64,000 bases of DNA from Apostichopus japonicus (taxonomy: Eukaryota; Echinodermata; Holothuroidea; Aspidochirotida; Stichopodidae), in NCBI RefSeq assembly GCF_037975245.1, contig NC_092572.1:21998489-22062488 (forward strand), written 5' to 3'. The notes under the pieces are model-generated. The model saw nothing but the letters and a program-made list of their open reading frames with translations. It was not told the DNA's origin and searched no databases. Position numbers and translations under genes: made by a program. Position 1 is the stretch's first letter; each line of letters opens with the position of its first letter. Shown here in pieces: positions 23,829-36,711 of this stretch.

Positions 23829-26800
23829 TTAATTTGATACTTTATAGATTTCTTTGTTATAGATGTCAGGTTGCGGTTCCATTGCTGATGCTGCTGCACG
23901 TGTGTCAACCTGAAACAGAGCAAACCAATACGAAAATGTAAAAAAAAAAAATTCTTAGAGACCATATCTGGAGGAAATGACATTAAAAATGTATCTTAAT
24001 AAACTGTTAATGTCTATGAAGCATAAAATAACTTCTTTGGCAAACCAAATTAATTCAGATATGTTAATATGCATATGCAGTTCCTAGCGACATTGGGTGC
24101 CAGTGCATCCCATGAACCCTTTACAGCTGACAGGCTGAGTAAAAGACCTTATTATATCATTTAACGTTATTGCATGTACTTTGCGATGACGAGCAATGTC
24201 TTACAAAGTTATGGTAATGTATATATGGTAGTTCATACTTATCAATTCAATTTAGTTAGTTGTCTTGAGATTAACTAACTTCAAGGGAAAATACTACACT
24301 ATATAAAATCAGAACGATCAAAAACTTTTGTTCTCGCACTTTCATGTTTTTCTTGCTTTCATTTTTCTCATTCGCCTCTTTGTTGCACATTTGTGTTACA
24401 TTTATCAGTTACAACTATAGCTTTTACTTTCTCAAAAGTTGTTAACTCATTTGTGAAGTTTTCAAAGTGGAATTGTTTCATAATAGGTAGTCGTCGTTAC
24501 TTTTGGTCACTTGCGTGTAACTACTTTACTCGGCCTTTTGGCTAAGATCATATGTAGTACATGTTCCCTTTCAAGGGGAATGGTGATGCACACCCGACGA
24601 TGATCACACAGTCACAGTTCCGATGCAAGGGGACTGGGGTTTAGAGCGGATCAGTCGTTCGGTAGTTAGGTTTTCGTGCCCAGGTTCATTCCTGGGCGAC
24701 TTTTTCTTAAAAAGTACTTGACGTATATTCTTAGTTTAACATCGCACCTGTTGGTTTGTCGTTGCCATGTAAGTCTCTGTCGTGCTTTGTAAATATTCAT
24801 TAAGCTCATCGAAGCTTAAACGAGATTGTTGATCCCACTGCCAGCAAAGTGACATTGCTTCATACCTATAAAAAGAATCAGTAAAAGAATTGCTGTAAAC
24901 AGATCATTTGAAGTTTATTGAAGTTATCGTTGTCTTTAGAATCCTACTAGGTAAAATTAATAATGGTTTGGAAATGTAAACAATGCCAAATGCGTTTATT
25001 AGTACCTATCTTCAGCGCCGTACACAAACCTACAGTCTATGGTATGTGTTTGGAATTTGAACAACACATGTGAATCCAACAATAGTAGTTTATGTAGTGT
25101 TGTCGTTTTTCCAGTAAAAAAAAGGAAGTTTATCATTAACTTTTTGAAGTGTGTCCTTACATCAACCAAATAAGTTAGCTTAACCACAATGCCGGACATA
25201 TTTTAATAAACTATATATATGTGGTACAAACGTGTTGGCCTGTCAAGCTCATTTACGCAAGCATAATTCATTATAGGCTTAAATTCTTAAAACATAAAGC
25301 ACATAAATGACTTTTTTGGTACCTTCATGTACACATCTGTTTCTTTGAAAATTTGAAATACACTTACAATATAGAAATATTATAGTACAAAAGCCACAAT
25401 TAGAGTCAGCCATTAACAGAGCATTATAATGATATCGAAAGCTTATTAAGCTGAAAACTGATCGTTGATGACAATTTTTAACTTACATTTGTCCAGGACA
25501 ATTGCCAGGTCGTGTTAGTTTTCCTAAAACGTCTTTTGGTTTTAGTATGTCTTTATATTGTGGTATTTTAGCACCTACAATAAAAAAGGAGCACAAAAAG
25601 ACATAGCAAGATCGCAGAACTGATGTGTCAACATCTATAATGAAACAACCCTATTGATTAATGCAAATATTGTGTTAATTAAATTGTGAATTATAATAGG
25701 TTAGAAATATTATCCACTTTCAGATGGTTTTCATAGTAGAAGCTCTGAATAGATAGTATTACTGTTCATCTTAAGTAAAAACTTATCGTGAAGAAATAAA
25801 TTGAATTGTTAATTTTCAGTCTCAACAACACTGCATATTTCCATTTTGTATTCTGACCATGTTTTGTATTAAATCCTTTACTGTTAATATCATAACAACG
25901 TAACAATTGTATAGAATAAACATGTGTCAGAATATAATGGCTTTCTCCATATGTGTGCATGATGCAGATTGTACAACTAGTAGGTATTATAGTACGGTCT
26001 TATTCGATCTACGATCTTCTAGACTGAGAAAAACACGACAACACAAATGTCAACTATAGAAAGCTTTACAAACAAATCCTAAATATTCTGCATAAAAGCA
26101 TTATTTAATACCTCTATGTAAAAGGAACGGTAATGCAAAATAATACTTACCATACGAAAATATTTCCCACAGGACAACTCCAACAGCCCAGAGATCGCTT
26201 TCTCGTGTATATTCTCCTTTTCGCTTCGCTTCCGGTGGGATATTCAAATGAACTATTCCATTATTCTAAAATAATAGAGGAAGTTCATTAAACGAAAACT
26301 AGATAAAAAATATAGCAATTTTTGTTTTACTTTGAATCGAATAGTAAATATTTCTGGCGAATATAATAAGAGTTATAAGAGTATATATCATGCAGCGTAA
26401 AGCGAAACACAAGTCGAGTTTCCATAGTAATTTTTCATATCAAGCAACAAGAAATTTTAATGAATTTGTATAAGGCAGCTTAAGTCACGAATTTTGATAC
26501 ATGCAGTAGCTTACCTTTTCAAGTTCCTCTTTAAGTCTGCCTCTTGAACACATTACGTAACAAAAGTCATAAAGTTTACAAGAAAAGGAAGAGTTTCCAG
26601 TTTGAGAAATAAGTAGTTTCTCAGTACTTAATCCGGGATGTATCCACTGAAAGATTCATGAAAAAAAGAATCCAGAAATTTGAAAGATGATTAGTCAAGT
26701 AAGCTTTAGAAGACACAAACGTTGCATGTCTCAAAGGATATTTGTACACAACGAAATTCAAGTAATTTTACAAACAAATCAAGAAAATAAAAACCGGAAT

Positions 26801-29800
26801 AAAATTCTTACATGTACAGTAGTTTGACTATACAACTTACATTACCAGATTACCAGATAAATTTAGTAACACTCACATATGTGATACTTTTTACAACTAT
26901 TGGAATATTGCTACTATAAATCAGGATGTTATTTCGCAGGATTTTATTTCGTCATCACTCTCAATGTATTAACCAACACCAGACTTCCAACTGTTTAAAA
27001 CGTTTTGTTTATCTGTAATTCATATTTGATAAGATTTGGCTCGATGCAATCTAAACCAGTGTGTTCTTTAAGTAATTGACAATACACCTTATGACAAATT
27101 AACCGATCAGTTGGAAAATAAGACATCATCACATATATTTAATATTATTCGATAGATCAACTTTTACAAGACTAGTTTGAAAGAACTTGGCACTTCTATG
27201 AACCTGGTTCTAGCGAAAATGGATCGATGTACCGATCTTCATGACTCCATACTTTACATTATAACGCAATAATTTGTATCAACCCCGAAGATATACTGAA
27301 TGTAAAAACACTCATTTATTTCCATATTAAGATATCTTACACCATTCTGATGAAGAAACTTCATGCCGTCGATAACGTTAGATGCAAATGTCAGAAAGTG
27401 CTGCGGTACCGGTTCCATTGCATTCCCGTAGAGAAAGCTTTGTCCAAAAGTAATTTCAAGATATGTTCTGACGGTGCCAAAAGCCATATATTCTTCCAAG
27501 CAGTATGTAACACCTGCAGTATATAATAATAATAATTTTGACCAATATTAACACTACATAATGTAATAGAAATGTCATTTTCTTGTATTTTATCATGCAC
27601 AAACTATATTCGAATACATTTATGAATGAACCAACATTTTCATCATGCATTATTAATGTTGATAAAATATCATGCTTACAACCACTGATGATGGTGAACT
27701 TAAATGATGAGAGCAAAAATCTACCTGACTTCTCAAAAACTCCAAATGTTTTGACAACAGTTTCGTTTTTGGGAAGGGTGGCAATGTGTCGAAGGAAGTA
27801 TTCCGTTTCCTCGGAAGCTTTTGTAACATCTGTAAAAGAAAAATATCAAGTACAAAACAGACGGTCTGCATTGTAAACTAAGGCCAATCCCCTTTAACAT
27901 ATAGCTAAGATAACTTCATATTCTTTAAGTCTTAATATACAACCAGTAGTACGAGTGTGTGTAATCGTTGTATAATCTATATATAAAGTCATTAAAACCA
28001 GGCTAACACTGTATTGTAAGTTACTGTAAGAGTAAGATTGCACACCATTCTCTTGGTTGTAATGTTATTGTTATAGCCACGCGATGTTGGCATACCATCG
28101 TATTGTTACTTTCTTTGTATATGTTAATTTTCACGTATTGTTGTAGTTGTATGCATCTCAGTTATGTTGGTAATTGTGTTAGTGTAATTGTGTGTTCTTT
28201 GTTAAGTGTGTAAAAGTAAGTTGGCCTGACGTTTCGATCCTAGCAGGATCTTCTTCAGAGGCTAAATGACAAGTTACAGTAACAGAGGGGACAAAAAAAC
28301 CCCTTTGTCCCCTCTGTTACTGTAACTTGTCATTTAGCCTCTGAAGAAGATCCTGCTAGGATCGAAACGTCAGGCCAACTTACTTTTACACATTCTATTA
28401 CACAGGCTCTCTAGTGGATAAGCAGTTTGCTAACAGTTTTATTTCATTTTCTTTGTTAAGTGTCTTAGATATATATTGTAAGGAGCTGAGGCTCGGGTAG
28501 TCTGGATTGCGTCTCATTGGAATGGATATGGATTGGGCCGACGCACATAGTCGTATATAGTTAATAATTACATATTAGAAAGAGTTCCACGCCGTCTCAG
28601 TTTCGTGCTTAGTTGTGTACATATAATTTAACTGTCTCGCACTACTACGACAGGATGCATGTCGTAGCCGAATTAGCTGGTGAATGAATAATCATATATA
28701 GTAACGGTGCGTATAATGACACGGTGCAAGTTCTCAGAACATACCTGTACAACTCCTCATGTGTGTATAGGTTTCAGTTACAGTCCCTTTATTTAATATT
28801 CCAAGCCAACGCTCTCGCGTTGTTTCCGGGTTCAGTTGTGCAACAAACGTTACATACGCTCCGTCGAATTTCTTCAGCTTGTGTGGCTCCTGTGTATGGT
28901 CTTCTTCATCTATGCTTGCATACATGTCTGGATCATTAAATGGAAATAGTGATAGCTCATGAAGTGAGAATGTGGATATATAATAAACCAATCTAAACGA
29001 CCAAATAATCAAACATTTGCCATGCAGGGGACTGCTGATTTTACAACGTTAAGCAATCATAACAGCATAAGGAGGAAGCTTATAGGTGACATAGTACGCA
29101 TAGGATAACTATAAGCAGCATGTTTGTCTTGATATTTTATATTCTATGCAGAAAGAACGCTTTATAAATGTTTCTACAGCTTTTTCACTGTTCGTATTTC
29201 TTTTTTTTCTTTGGGTGGTGGCGTTTTTCACTTAAATTTTCTGGAATGATTTTACCTTTCAGGCAAAACTAATCAACTATTTTTTATAATGAGTTTAATT
29301 TGATTCAATGAACGAGATCCTACAACGAATGAACATTACCACGCATACAACAATAATACGTACCAAGATAATTTTTCTCAACAGTCTCCGAAGAATTTAC
29401 AAGAGTATCGATACGTTGAAGTGCAAAATCTGGGGTTTGCGGAAGATCTCGCCTGTCGAAAAGAGTTGAAAATTTGCATCACTTGTTGTATAGTATGAAA
29501 GAAAGACCAAAAAATCAATTGTGAAATACTTGCTATATAGTAATGAAAGAAAGACCAACAAATACAAAGGTGCATTACTTGTTATATGGTAATGAAAGAA
29601 AAACCTACACAATCAAATGTGCATCACTTGTTATATAGTAATGAAAGAAAGACCTACACAATCAAATGTGCATCACTTGTTATATAGTAATGAACGCGAG
29701 ACCTACACAATCAAATGTGCATCACTTGTTATATAGTAATGAAAGAAAGACCAACAAATACAAAGGTGCATCACTTGTTATATAGTATTGAAAGAAAAAC

Positions 29801-32800
29801 CTACACAATCAAATGTGCATTACTTGTTATATGGTATTGAAAGAAAATCCTACACAATCAAATGTGCATCACTTGTTATATAGTAATGAAAGAAAGACCT
29901 ACACAATCAAATGTGCATCACTTGTTATATAGTAATGAACGCGAGACCTACACAATCAAATGTGCATCACTTGTTATATAGTAATGAAAGAAAGACCAAC
30001 AAATACAAAGGTGCATCACTTGTTATATAGTATTGAAAGAAAAACCTACACAATCAAATTTGCATTACTTGTTATATAGTATTGAAAGAAAAACCTACAA
30101 AATCAAATGTGCATTACTTGTTATATAGTAATGAAAGAAAGACCTACAAAATCAAATGTGCTTCACTTGTTATATAGTATTGAAAGAAAGACCTACAAAA
30201 TCAAATGTGCATCACTTGTTATATAGTAATGAAAGAAAGACCTACAAAATCAAATGTGCATCACTTGTTATATAGTAATGAAAGAAAGACCTACAAAATC
30301 AAATGTGCATCACTTGTTATATAGTATTGAAAGAAAAACCTACAAAATCAAATGTGCATCACTTGTTATATAGTAATGAAAGAAAGACCTACAAAATCAA
30401 ATGTGCATCACTTGTTATATAGTATTGAAAGAAAAACCTTCAAAATCAAATGTGCATCACTTGTTATATAGTAATGAACGAGAGACCTACACAATCAAAT
30501 ATGCATCACTTGTTATATAGTAATGAAAGAAAAACCTACAAAATCAAATGTGCATCACTTGTTATATAGTAATGAACGAGAGACCTACAAAATCAAATGT
30601 GAATCACTTGTTATATAGTTATGAACGCGAGACCTACACAATCAAATGTGCATCACTTGTTATATAGTAATGAAAGAAAAACCTACAAAATCAAATGTGA
30701 ATCACTTGTTATATAGTAATGAAAGAAAGACCTACAAAATTAAATGTGCATCACTTGTTATATAGTAATGAACGAGAGACCTACAAAATCAAATGTGCAT
30801 CACTTGTTATATAGTAATGAAAGAAAGACCTACACAATCAAATGTGCATCACTTGTTATATAGTAATGAAAGAAATACCAACAAATACAAAGGTGCATCA
30901 CTTGTTATATAGTAATGAAAGAAAGACCAACAAAACCATGTACAATTTCGCAGCTGTGCTGCCGGTGATGTGTTCTACTTGTGGTAGCTATTCAATGATC
31001 TAGCTGACATTGTCTAGTATTTATCATTTAAATGGTTAGTATTGTCGTCTTATCTATATAGTTCATCATGTCCACTTTATCGTTCGACGCCGGGTGAAAC
31101 CATCCTTACTTGGATGTTTTATATTTTATTTCATTGAGATATTTCGATGCCTTCCTCATTGTTATTCGTTCGTAGTCATTCAATGTATCATAAATGATAA
31201 GATATTAAACATGTACTAATTACGGAATATAATCAATGCAAAAAAAAAAGGGAAAACGGTGATGAAAATTAAGTTAAATTAAGAGTATATCAAAATGAAA
31301 AAAGAAATACATTACCTTACTGCTCTTAGATTAGAGCACCACGACAAACATTTCTCTGAAAATACATGAAAAATTGATTAAATAACGAAATGCTTGATTG
31401 TGAACATAATCATATGCAACGACGGTAACAGCTTCACTTGTTCACCGTGTATTATTTTCATCTTTATTAATGTGACCATTACGCACGTTATGAAAAACTA
31501 AATTGGTTTAATGAATACATCGTTATGCAACTAACCTTAAATAAAAAGGTTTATTATCCTCTTTTGTTAAGTGTGTCATTCAGTAACTAAGCACTTTTGT
31601 AACGATGGCTTAATTATTTAATTAATGATTGTTAAAAGTAAACTGCTTTTAGTTGACCATTTTATAAGGAAGTGCAAACACATGTGATAAGTCTAAACGC
31701 ATAAGTGTAACAATTATATAGCTGTTATTAAAAAAAAATGGATACTTGCTCTTAGTTGACATGGTGACAAGCAAAGCAAGGATGAAGGTAGCAATCACTG
31801 AGATGGTATATATTATCCAGGAACTATCACTCCGTAATATCGACGAGCTTACTGCCAGAAAAATAATACATTAACTGTTAAGTTCAATTCAATGATGTTC
31901 TTCGGGGAAGTAAAATAATATTAGGCCACCCTCTTCCCCATCGCCGCTTCCACACAAACATTACCCACCCTCCCCCTCCCCTCCATCACGGGACATCACA
32001 TATTTGATGATTTTTGTAAAAGTAGGTAATAGGTTGGAAAATCCAGAGCAGTTGAAAATCTTCCAGCCTTTATCGGGATTCGAACCCAGGCCCGGGATTG
32101 CTAGATCTGCCATAACCCACAAACTATCGATTGAAGGAATATTCAAATTTGGAAAGTCGTCATTTAAACGAGGATGGTAACATTTTTTTTCGGATTAGAA
32201 ATGGATCGGAAATGCGATAATTTGAACAGCGCATTTTGAATTGTAGTATGAAATAGAAATTAGAAATCCCAAATACATATTTAAAGAGCTGTCGGTTGAA
32301 GTAGAAGTTAATACCGAGTAATTCATTAATGTGCCCTTACAATGCTTACATAATATCCTTTCCTGGCATAAACCGTTGACCGTTTTTCCTTATATCGATA
32401 TACGCAATAAAATAAAGGATTTTTTCATTATGGTTGTTGGAAAATGAAATATTTTTCGGTTAATAATTTTTTTAAGAGGTTGAGTACATCACATTAACTT
32501 ACCATCCTTTTCTACACTGATGATACTGCTCACCACAATATTACCGAGGGCGTTGTTAGCTGTACACCTGTACATTCCATTAACGTAGGTGTCTTTACTT
32601 GGCAACTGAAATTCCCACAATTGAGTTGTAAGGTTTGACTTGTTCAGAGGTTTTATGTCAATTGTTTTCCATTCAAACATATCATTTAACTTCTGAAGGG
32701 AAACATCTGGTGGGGGATTACCGTCGACTTTGCAGATAACCAACAGGATATCTGCATCATACGCAACATTTATAGTGGATGGAGTAACCATTTGGACGGT

Positions 32801-35800
32801 AGCCGGATCTGTTAAAGGAAAACAAAACATGAAATTCTCAATGTAAGATGACTGGGGTTGAAAGTGGATCAAATTGTTTGGTTTTCTTGACCAGATGAAA
32901 AAGCTGCATATGGGCATCAGGTATACTGTAAAGACAAGATCCTTGTTCAAACAGTCAACATTAACATTGGTCAGGGTTTGGATTATACTAAGGAAATTAG
33001 GGCAATAGGATTGGGGTTGAGATAAGGGGTTGTGGTTAGGTGTTGGTGTTTGGATAATGGTAAGGAGTTGATTGGTGGGGTTAGGCATTTAGGGTCGGGT
33101 GATAATACGGTGATTCGTAATCATAACTAAGAATATTATTGATGTGAACCATTAGTGATATATCTTGATGTACTGTTAGCCCGTGATACAATTTTAATAG
33201 CCATGATATTTTAAAGTGCTGAAAACCCCCCATATTTACTTCCAAAGGAAAATTCAATTGGAGTAAAAATCTTTCCTGGTAAATTTAACTAAAAAAAGGA
33301 GACATCCACAGGGTTGCTGCAATGAAGTATATATAAACTGGTAAAATCAAATTGATTACTAAGACGATTAGATCTCCAATTCTGCAATGAGTTATCTACA
33401 AGAAAGTTGACTCATAACATTCCTTTAAAATTATAGTAACATAAGCTAGCTTAAAAATGAGACATTTAAGTGCACCTATTTGGATTTCTACAATGCTTCA
33501 CCACACAATATACAATATGTGTACATGTAATGTATGTAAATTGGGTGATATGGTTAGACAATTTCAAATTAGGAAGAGCAAATATAAATCTTAACAATTA
33601 ACGTATCCAGTATTAATCAGTGGAGGACCCGTTCTTGTAAAAGAGAAGGTTCTGTAAAAAATATACTCACACCAAACATTTAAAATCTGTTTGGACATTC
33701 CCTTCCGGCCACCTTCCACGTCACAAACTAAGTCTTTATTATGCTGTTTGCGGTCACTTTGAAACGATGCAAAGCTGCATAATCTCGATACACTGTCACT
33801 TAGGTTAGTCTGTGTATCATGCTCCACAGGTGTGAATGTAATTTCGTCTAGAGTCCAGGACAACTCAACAATCGTCCATATGGGAGTAACATCAACACAG
33901 CAAACTGCTGTTATCGTCTCGTTTTCTAAGATGGACTTGTTTGCTCTTAGCTCCGGCTGACCTGTTGTAGGAAGCAATATTGCAAGATATGATAGTTTCA
34001 ATGTACACATTTACTGTTTATCATCAACATATATCATATAAAGTAACATATAGGGTAATAAAGATAACTCAAAGTTCACATTTCAAAAGAAACTTATGAA
34101 AGTAATTTAACTTAGATATAAATTTGTACAACTGGTTTGTATCTTGTCTTCTCTTAGATACGGCGGAAGTCCAAAAATAGATATCTTAATTGTCGGTGCA
34201 GTTAAATAGCCAATAAAAGGCAGATGTTGTTTTCTATCAGTTAAGGCTTGTGTGATGCGCAAGGCGCAGCCCATCAAGTTCTTTGTCTAACAAGAGTACC
34301 ATTTTCGTGACTTTCACGCATGTATAACCTAAGCACGTTGACAGAGGGTCTCCGGATAGTGTCTGCAGCTAACGTCCACCACAAAGTAATTTCTGTAAGT
34401 CCTTTGAAAATGTAGTTGTACGTAAATCATTGATAAACGTATTTGGCGTGACCATCGTAATGTTTATTTAATTTTAAGAGTAGTAGCGTGTGTAACTGAC
34501 ATAACTAAGCCCTTATAGTTATTATCATTAGTTTGACAGGTCTCGCTTTCTTAGAATTTCTTTTATCTCCATAAGAAATAATTGACAAGTTAATTAAACG
34601 AACGATCTGGCATGAATCAGTCTTTGTGACGAATTTACTTCAATCGAAGTTTTTACATAAAATATCTTAGGACTAGGCTGACTTAACTATGCACACAACC
34701 TATGAACAGTACTGTGTTCATCGTACAACCTGTCCTAGAAGCAAGTCTGAATATTTTGGGAATTCTCTCGTTCTCTCTAGTAGAGGATAAATGCTTATAA
34801 AGTAGTGACTGCATTCTGGTATTGGCAGATGTTCGAAAGAGGAAGTGAGAGTGCACTCATATTTAATTATAACAGACTAGGTAACAGCAGATTGCCGGGG
34901 TCTTGAACAAGACTAAGTTTAAACATGTTGCATTGCGTTTTTGACGCAGTGGGTACGTTTTGCGTTATTGTTGCGGTGCGTTCGTTTCGCGCTATTGGTT
35001 CAATGCGTCTAAATTTCGTCGATTATTGTACTGAACTAGTATGTTAGGACAAGATTGAATACATTTACTCAGCTAACAGATAATGTGTTAGTCTGTTCTA
35101 GTACTTAGTCCCTTCCTTACGCTAGCTTGTTCATCGATTCTGTACTTTGATTGCATTAATATTTTGAGGCAAATCACATTGAAAATCAGGTGCAGAATAA
35201 GACCGAATAAAACTTTAAAGACATATATGTCCACTGTATTCATCTCTGGCTGTGCTTCATTGAAAACAAGGGAGACGTCTTGGGGTCGGCCAGCGTTACA
35301 ATATAAACTATAACGATTTAAGTTGTCAACAACCGATAGTTTGCATGTGAATATGTGATTTGACGGATGTATGTTTGTTATGTAAACAATAAATGCACCT
35401 TGTGGTTTAATTTACAGTTGTTTCTGTCGGAATAGGTCTGCATGTACTGCTGTACTTAACAGTGGCATGATAAGCATATTTAACAGACTATTCCCCATGA
35501 TTTGCTTACTGTAAATTTGCAGGAACATGTACTCTTTCCATAACCGTAATCCTGTATACATCACACACGAATACGTGCCGACGTCACCCACTGTAACATT
35601 TGTAATCTCCAATGAGGCAGATCTACCATCGTCTAATAGCTTTGATGTGTACCGATCATCCTGGTTATATGGTTCCTTGGTGTGGCTATGGACGGCATCA
35701 GTTATGGTTACATTCTCGAAGTACCACAAGGAAGTCACATCTTCTCCGGTGAAGTTATTCGTGCATGTTAGCTTTGCACAACTACCGATTGCCTCTGTCT

Positions 35801-36436
35801 GTGTTTTCATGCCAAGACAGCCTAATTTTTGAGAAGATAATCAAAACATTGCATTTATTCATTCCATTAATTCAATTTTTGATATGTTTGTTTTAGCTTC
35901 CGTCTCTCACCATCGAACTCATTAGAACGACCTGGTAGTTCCTTTTATTCGATATGTTATTTTATATTTCTTCTTTTGGGCGTTAATTAATTGGTACTTA
36001 TGCGATATACGGTATACTTGTTTGATAAATGTTCTCAGATCCTTTCTGTCAACATCAAAGCCTATCTATCCCACGCGTGATGAAAGCAGGCTTAATTAAT
36101 TAATAAGGTAATGTTAGTTAACCTGCATTTGCACAACAAAAAAAGAGCGATAACACATTCAATTGGTCAAAAGGAAAACCCATCATTGTCGATTGCAAAC
36201 ACCTAATTAGAAACAATTAACGTAGCTATACAAAGCCCAAGGTATTAATATATGTTCGTTAGAGAAAGATTAACAGCAGTAACGCTACCGTACAAGCAAA
36301 GGTGCGGATGAAAAATTAAAAAAAAACATGATTATCATTTTTCAAAGCGGTTACCTTCAAATATGAGAAAACACGCCAGAGTCCAGACGGCAGAAGTGAT
36401 CTTGTAAGGACAGGTAGCTGATAAATTGATCTTCAT
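23829..36436 (-). CDS. Ig-domain receptor pseudokinase, gene C (complete)
   Basis: Same 15-exon plan as gene B: 36436-36355, 35821-35510, 33961-33671, 32808-32503, 31851-31750, 31355-31316, 29452-29364, 28927-28745, 27829-27725, 27513-27341, 26646-26515, 26265-26151, 25574-25487, 24865-24748, 23909-23829. Total 2217 nt, 738 residues, all phases consistent. It differs from B by about 19 residues in Ig1, 16 in Ig2 and 13 in Ig3, but by only two or three across the exons from 28927 to 26515. It has the same kinase defects (WIHPGLSTEK, DFC, degraded glycine loop), so it is inferred to be a pseudokinase receptor. An extra T in the intron after 24748 makes an early stop if that donor is skipped. 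Insertions in its introns (U2-headed SINE, ribozyme element, minisatellite) do not touch coding sequence. A second possible first exon lies at 38425-38476. Confidence 0.85.
24529..24713 (+). mobile_element. U2-snRNA-headed SINE-like insertion
   Basis: Begins CTCGGCCTTTTGGCTAAGAT, identical to the 5' part of U2 snRNA, then a variant of the GUAGUA branch-site region (TGTAGTACATGTTC). The rest is not U2 and lacks its Sm site. It ends with a stable hairpin (GCCCAGGTTCATTCCTGGGC) and TTTTTC. The block is absent from the same place in gene B, so it is a recent insertion into the last intron of gene C. snRNA-headed SINEs are a known class; membership here is inferred. A decayed U2 pseudogene fused to unknown sequence is the alternative. 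Confidence 0.6.
28224..28262 (-). ncRNA. Hammerhead-ribozyme-like motif, minus-strand copy
   Basis: Exact reverse complement of the plus-strand motif at 28337-28375, in the left arm of the palindrome. Same core (CTGAAGA, GATCC stem, GAAACGTC). Confidence 0.5.
28337..28375 (+). ncRNA. Hammerhead-ribozyme-like motif, plus-strand copy
   Basis: Stem I GCCT/AGGC closes on both sides of CTGAAGA (28341-28347), a 5-bp stem II (GATCC-TGCTA-GGATC) and GAAACGTC, with cleavage expected after C 28371. ACGT is self-complementary, giving a minimal stem III that would work as a dimer, as known for Penelope-element ribozymes. One extra A (28348) between the core and stem II departs from the strict consensus, so activity is uncertain. 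Confidence 0.5.
29467..30936. repeat. 49-bp minisatellite in gene C intron, about 30 units
   Basis: Same unit and same intron as the array at 16687-17445 but about twice as long, with units such as CCTACAAAATCAAATGTGCA then TCACTTGTTATATAGTAATG. The unit order differs from B, so copy number changed after the gene duplication. Confidence 0.9.
32010..32140 (-). mobile_element. tRNA-derived SINE copy
   Basis: Orthologous to the copy at 18530 in gene B: the B-box GGGTTCGAATCCC in minus orientation followed by AGGCTGGAAGATTTTCAACT. It has decayed at the head. Confidence 0.55.
32910..33500. other. Intron block specific to gene C
   Basis: About 590 bases between Ig3 and Ig2 with no counterpart in B. 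It has a GT-rich stretch of irregular TTAGG/TTGGGG-like words (32960-33095) that resembles a degenerate simple repeat. No ends of a known element found. Confidence 0.4.
34040..35150. other. Intron block specific to gene C
   Basis: About 1.1 kb between Ig2 and Ig1 missing from B, where the intron passes directly from the shared CATCAAAA region to GAAAATCAGGTG. No open frame, terminal inverted repeat or SINE head is evident, so it is either an unrecognised insertion or a deletion in B. Confidence 0.4.
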
Positions 36437-36631
36437 CTTGTTCTATCGCCCTGGCAACAACTGGATGCTTATGTATTAACCTGTGATTGTACATACTCTC
36501 GTCGTAGTAAATATGGCGGACTAATTTAACTTCCTGGTTCGTTTATTAATTGATCATGTATGAAAAGTGATCGCAAACATGACTGTATGTTGATATTGCG
36601 AAAGTGAAATGAAACATGTTTGACGTGTGTC

Positions 36632-36654
36632 TGTGTGTGTGTGTGTGTGTGTGT
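36632..36654. repeat. (TG)n microsatellite
   Basis: Uninterrupted TG dinucleotides in the 5' flank of gene C; gene B has only a short interrupted version at the same place. Confidence 0.85.
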
Positions 36655-36711
36655 TGTGTGCATGGTGTATTAGTGTAGGAGTCAATATGGCCGGTCACGG
36701 CCCCTGGTGAT

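Larger units (their letters stand above)
28209..28449 (+). mobile_element. Penelope-like terminal fragment with palindromic ribozyme arms
   Basis: A 241-bp insertion absent from gene B at the matching site (about 15683). It is flanked by a perfect 13-bp target duplication TCTTTGTTAAGTG at 28196-28208 and 28450-28462. It holds a perfect 89-bp inverted repeat (28207-28295 and 28304-28392, loop AAAACCCC) followed by AGGCTCTCTAGTGGATAAGC-type sequence. Each arm carries a hammerhead-like motif, as reported in Penelope-like retroelements. It is in the intron between the first two kinase exons of gene C. Confidence 0.65.

Noticed and set aside
24529-24713. Functional U2 snRNA gene
   Set aside because: Only the first part matches U2; the Sm site and 3' stem-loops are missing and the site is empty in the paralogue.
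29467-30936. CRISPR-like array
   Set aside because: The whole 49-bp unit repeats with no distinct spacers, in a eukaryotic intron; it is a minisatellite.
32960-33095. Interstitial telomere-like repeat
   Set aside because: The TTAGG/TTGGGG-like words are irregular and not in tandem register; a degenerate GT-rich stretch is enough to explain them.
35527-35832. Plus-strand ORFs over Ig1 exons (also 20587-21006)
   Set aside because: Antisense shadows of Ig exons that have Cys-Trp-Cys patterns and correct splice sites on the minus strand.
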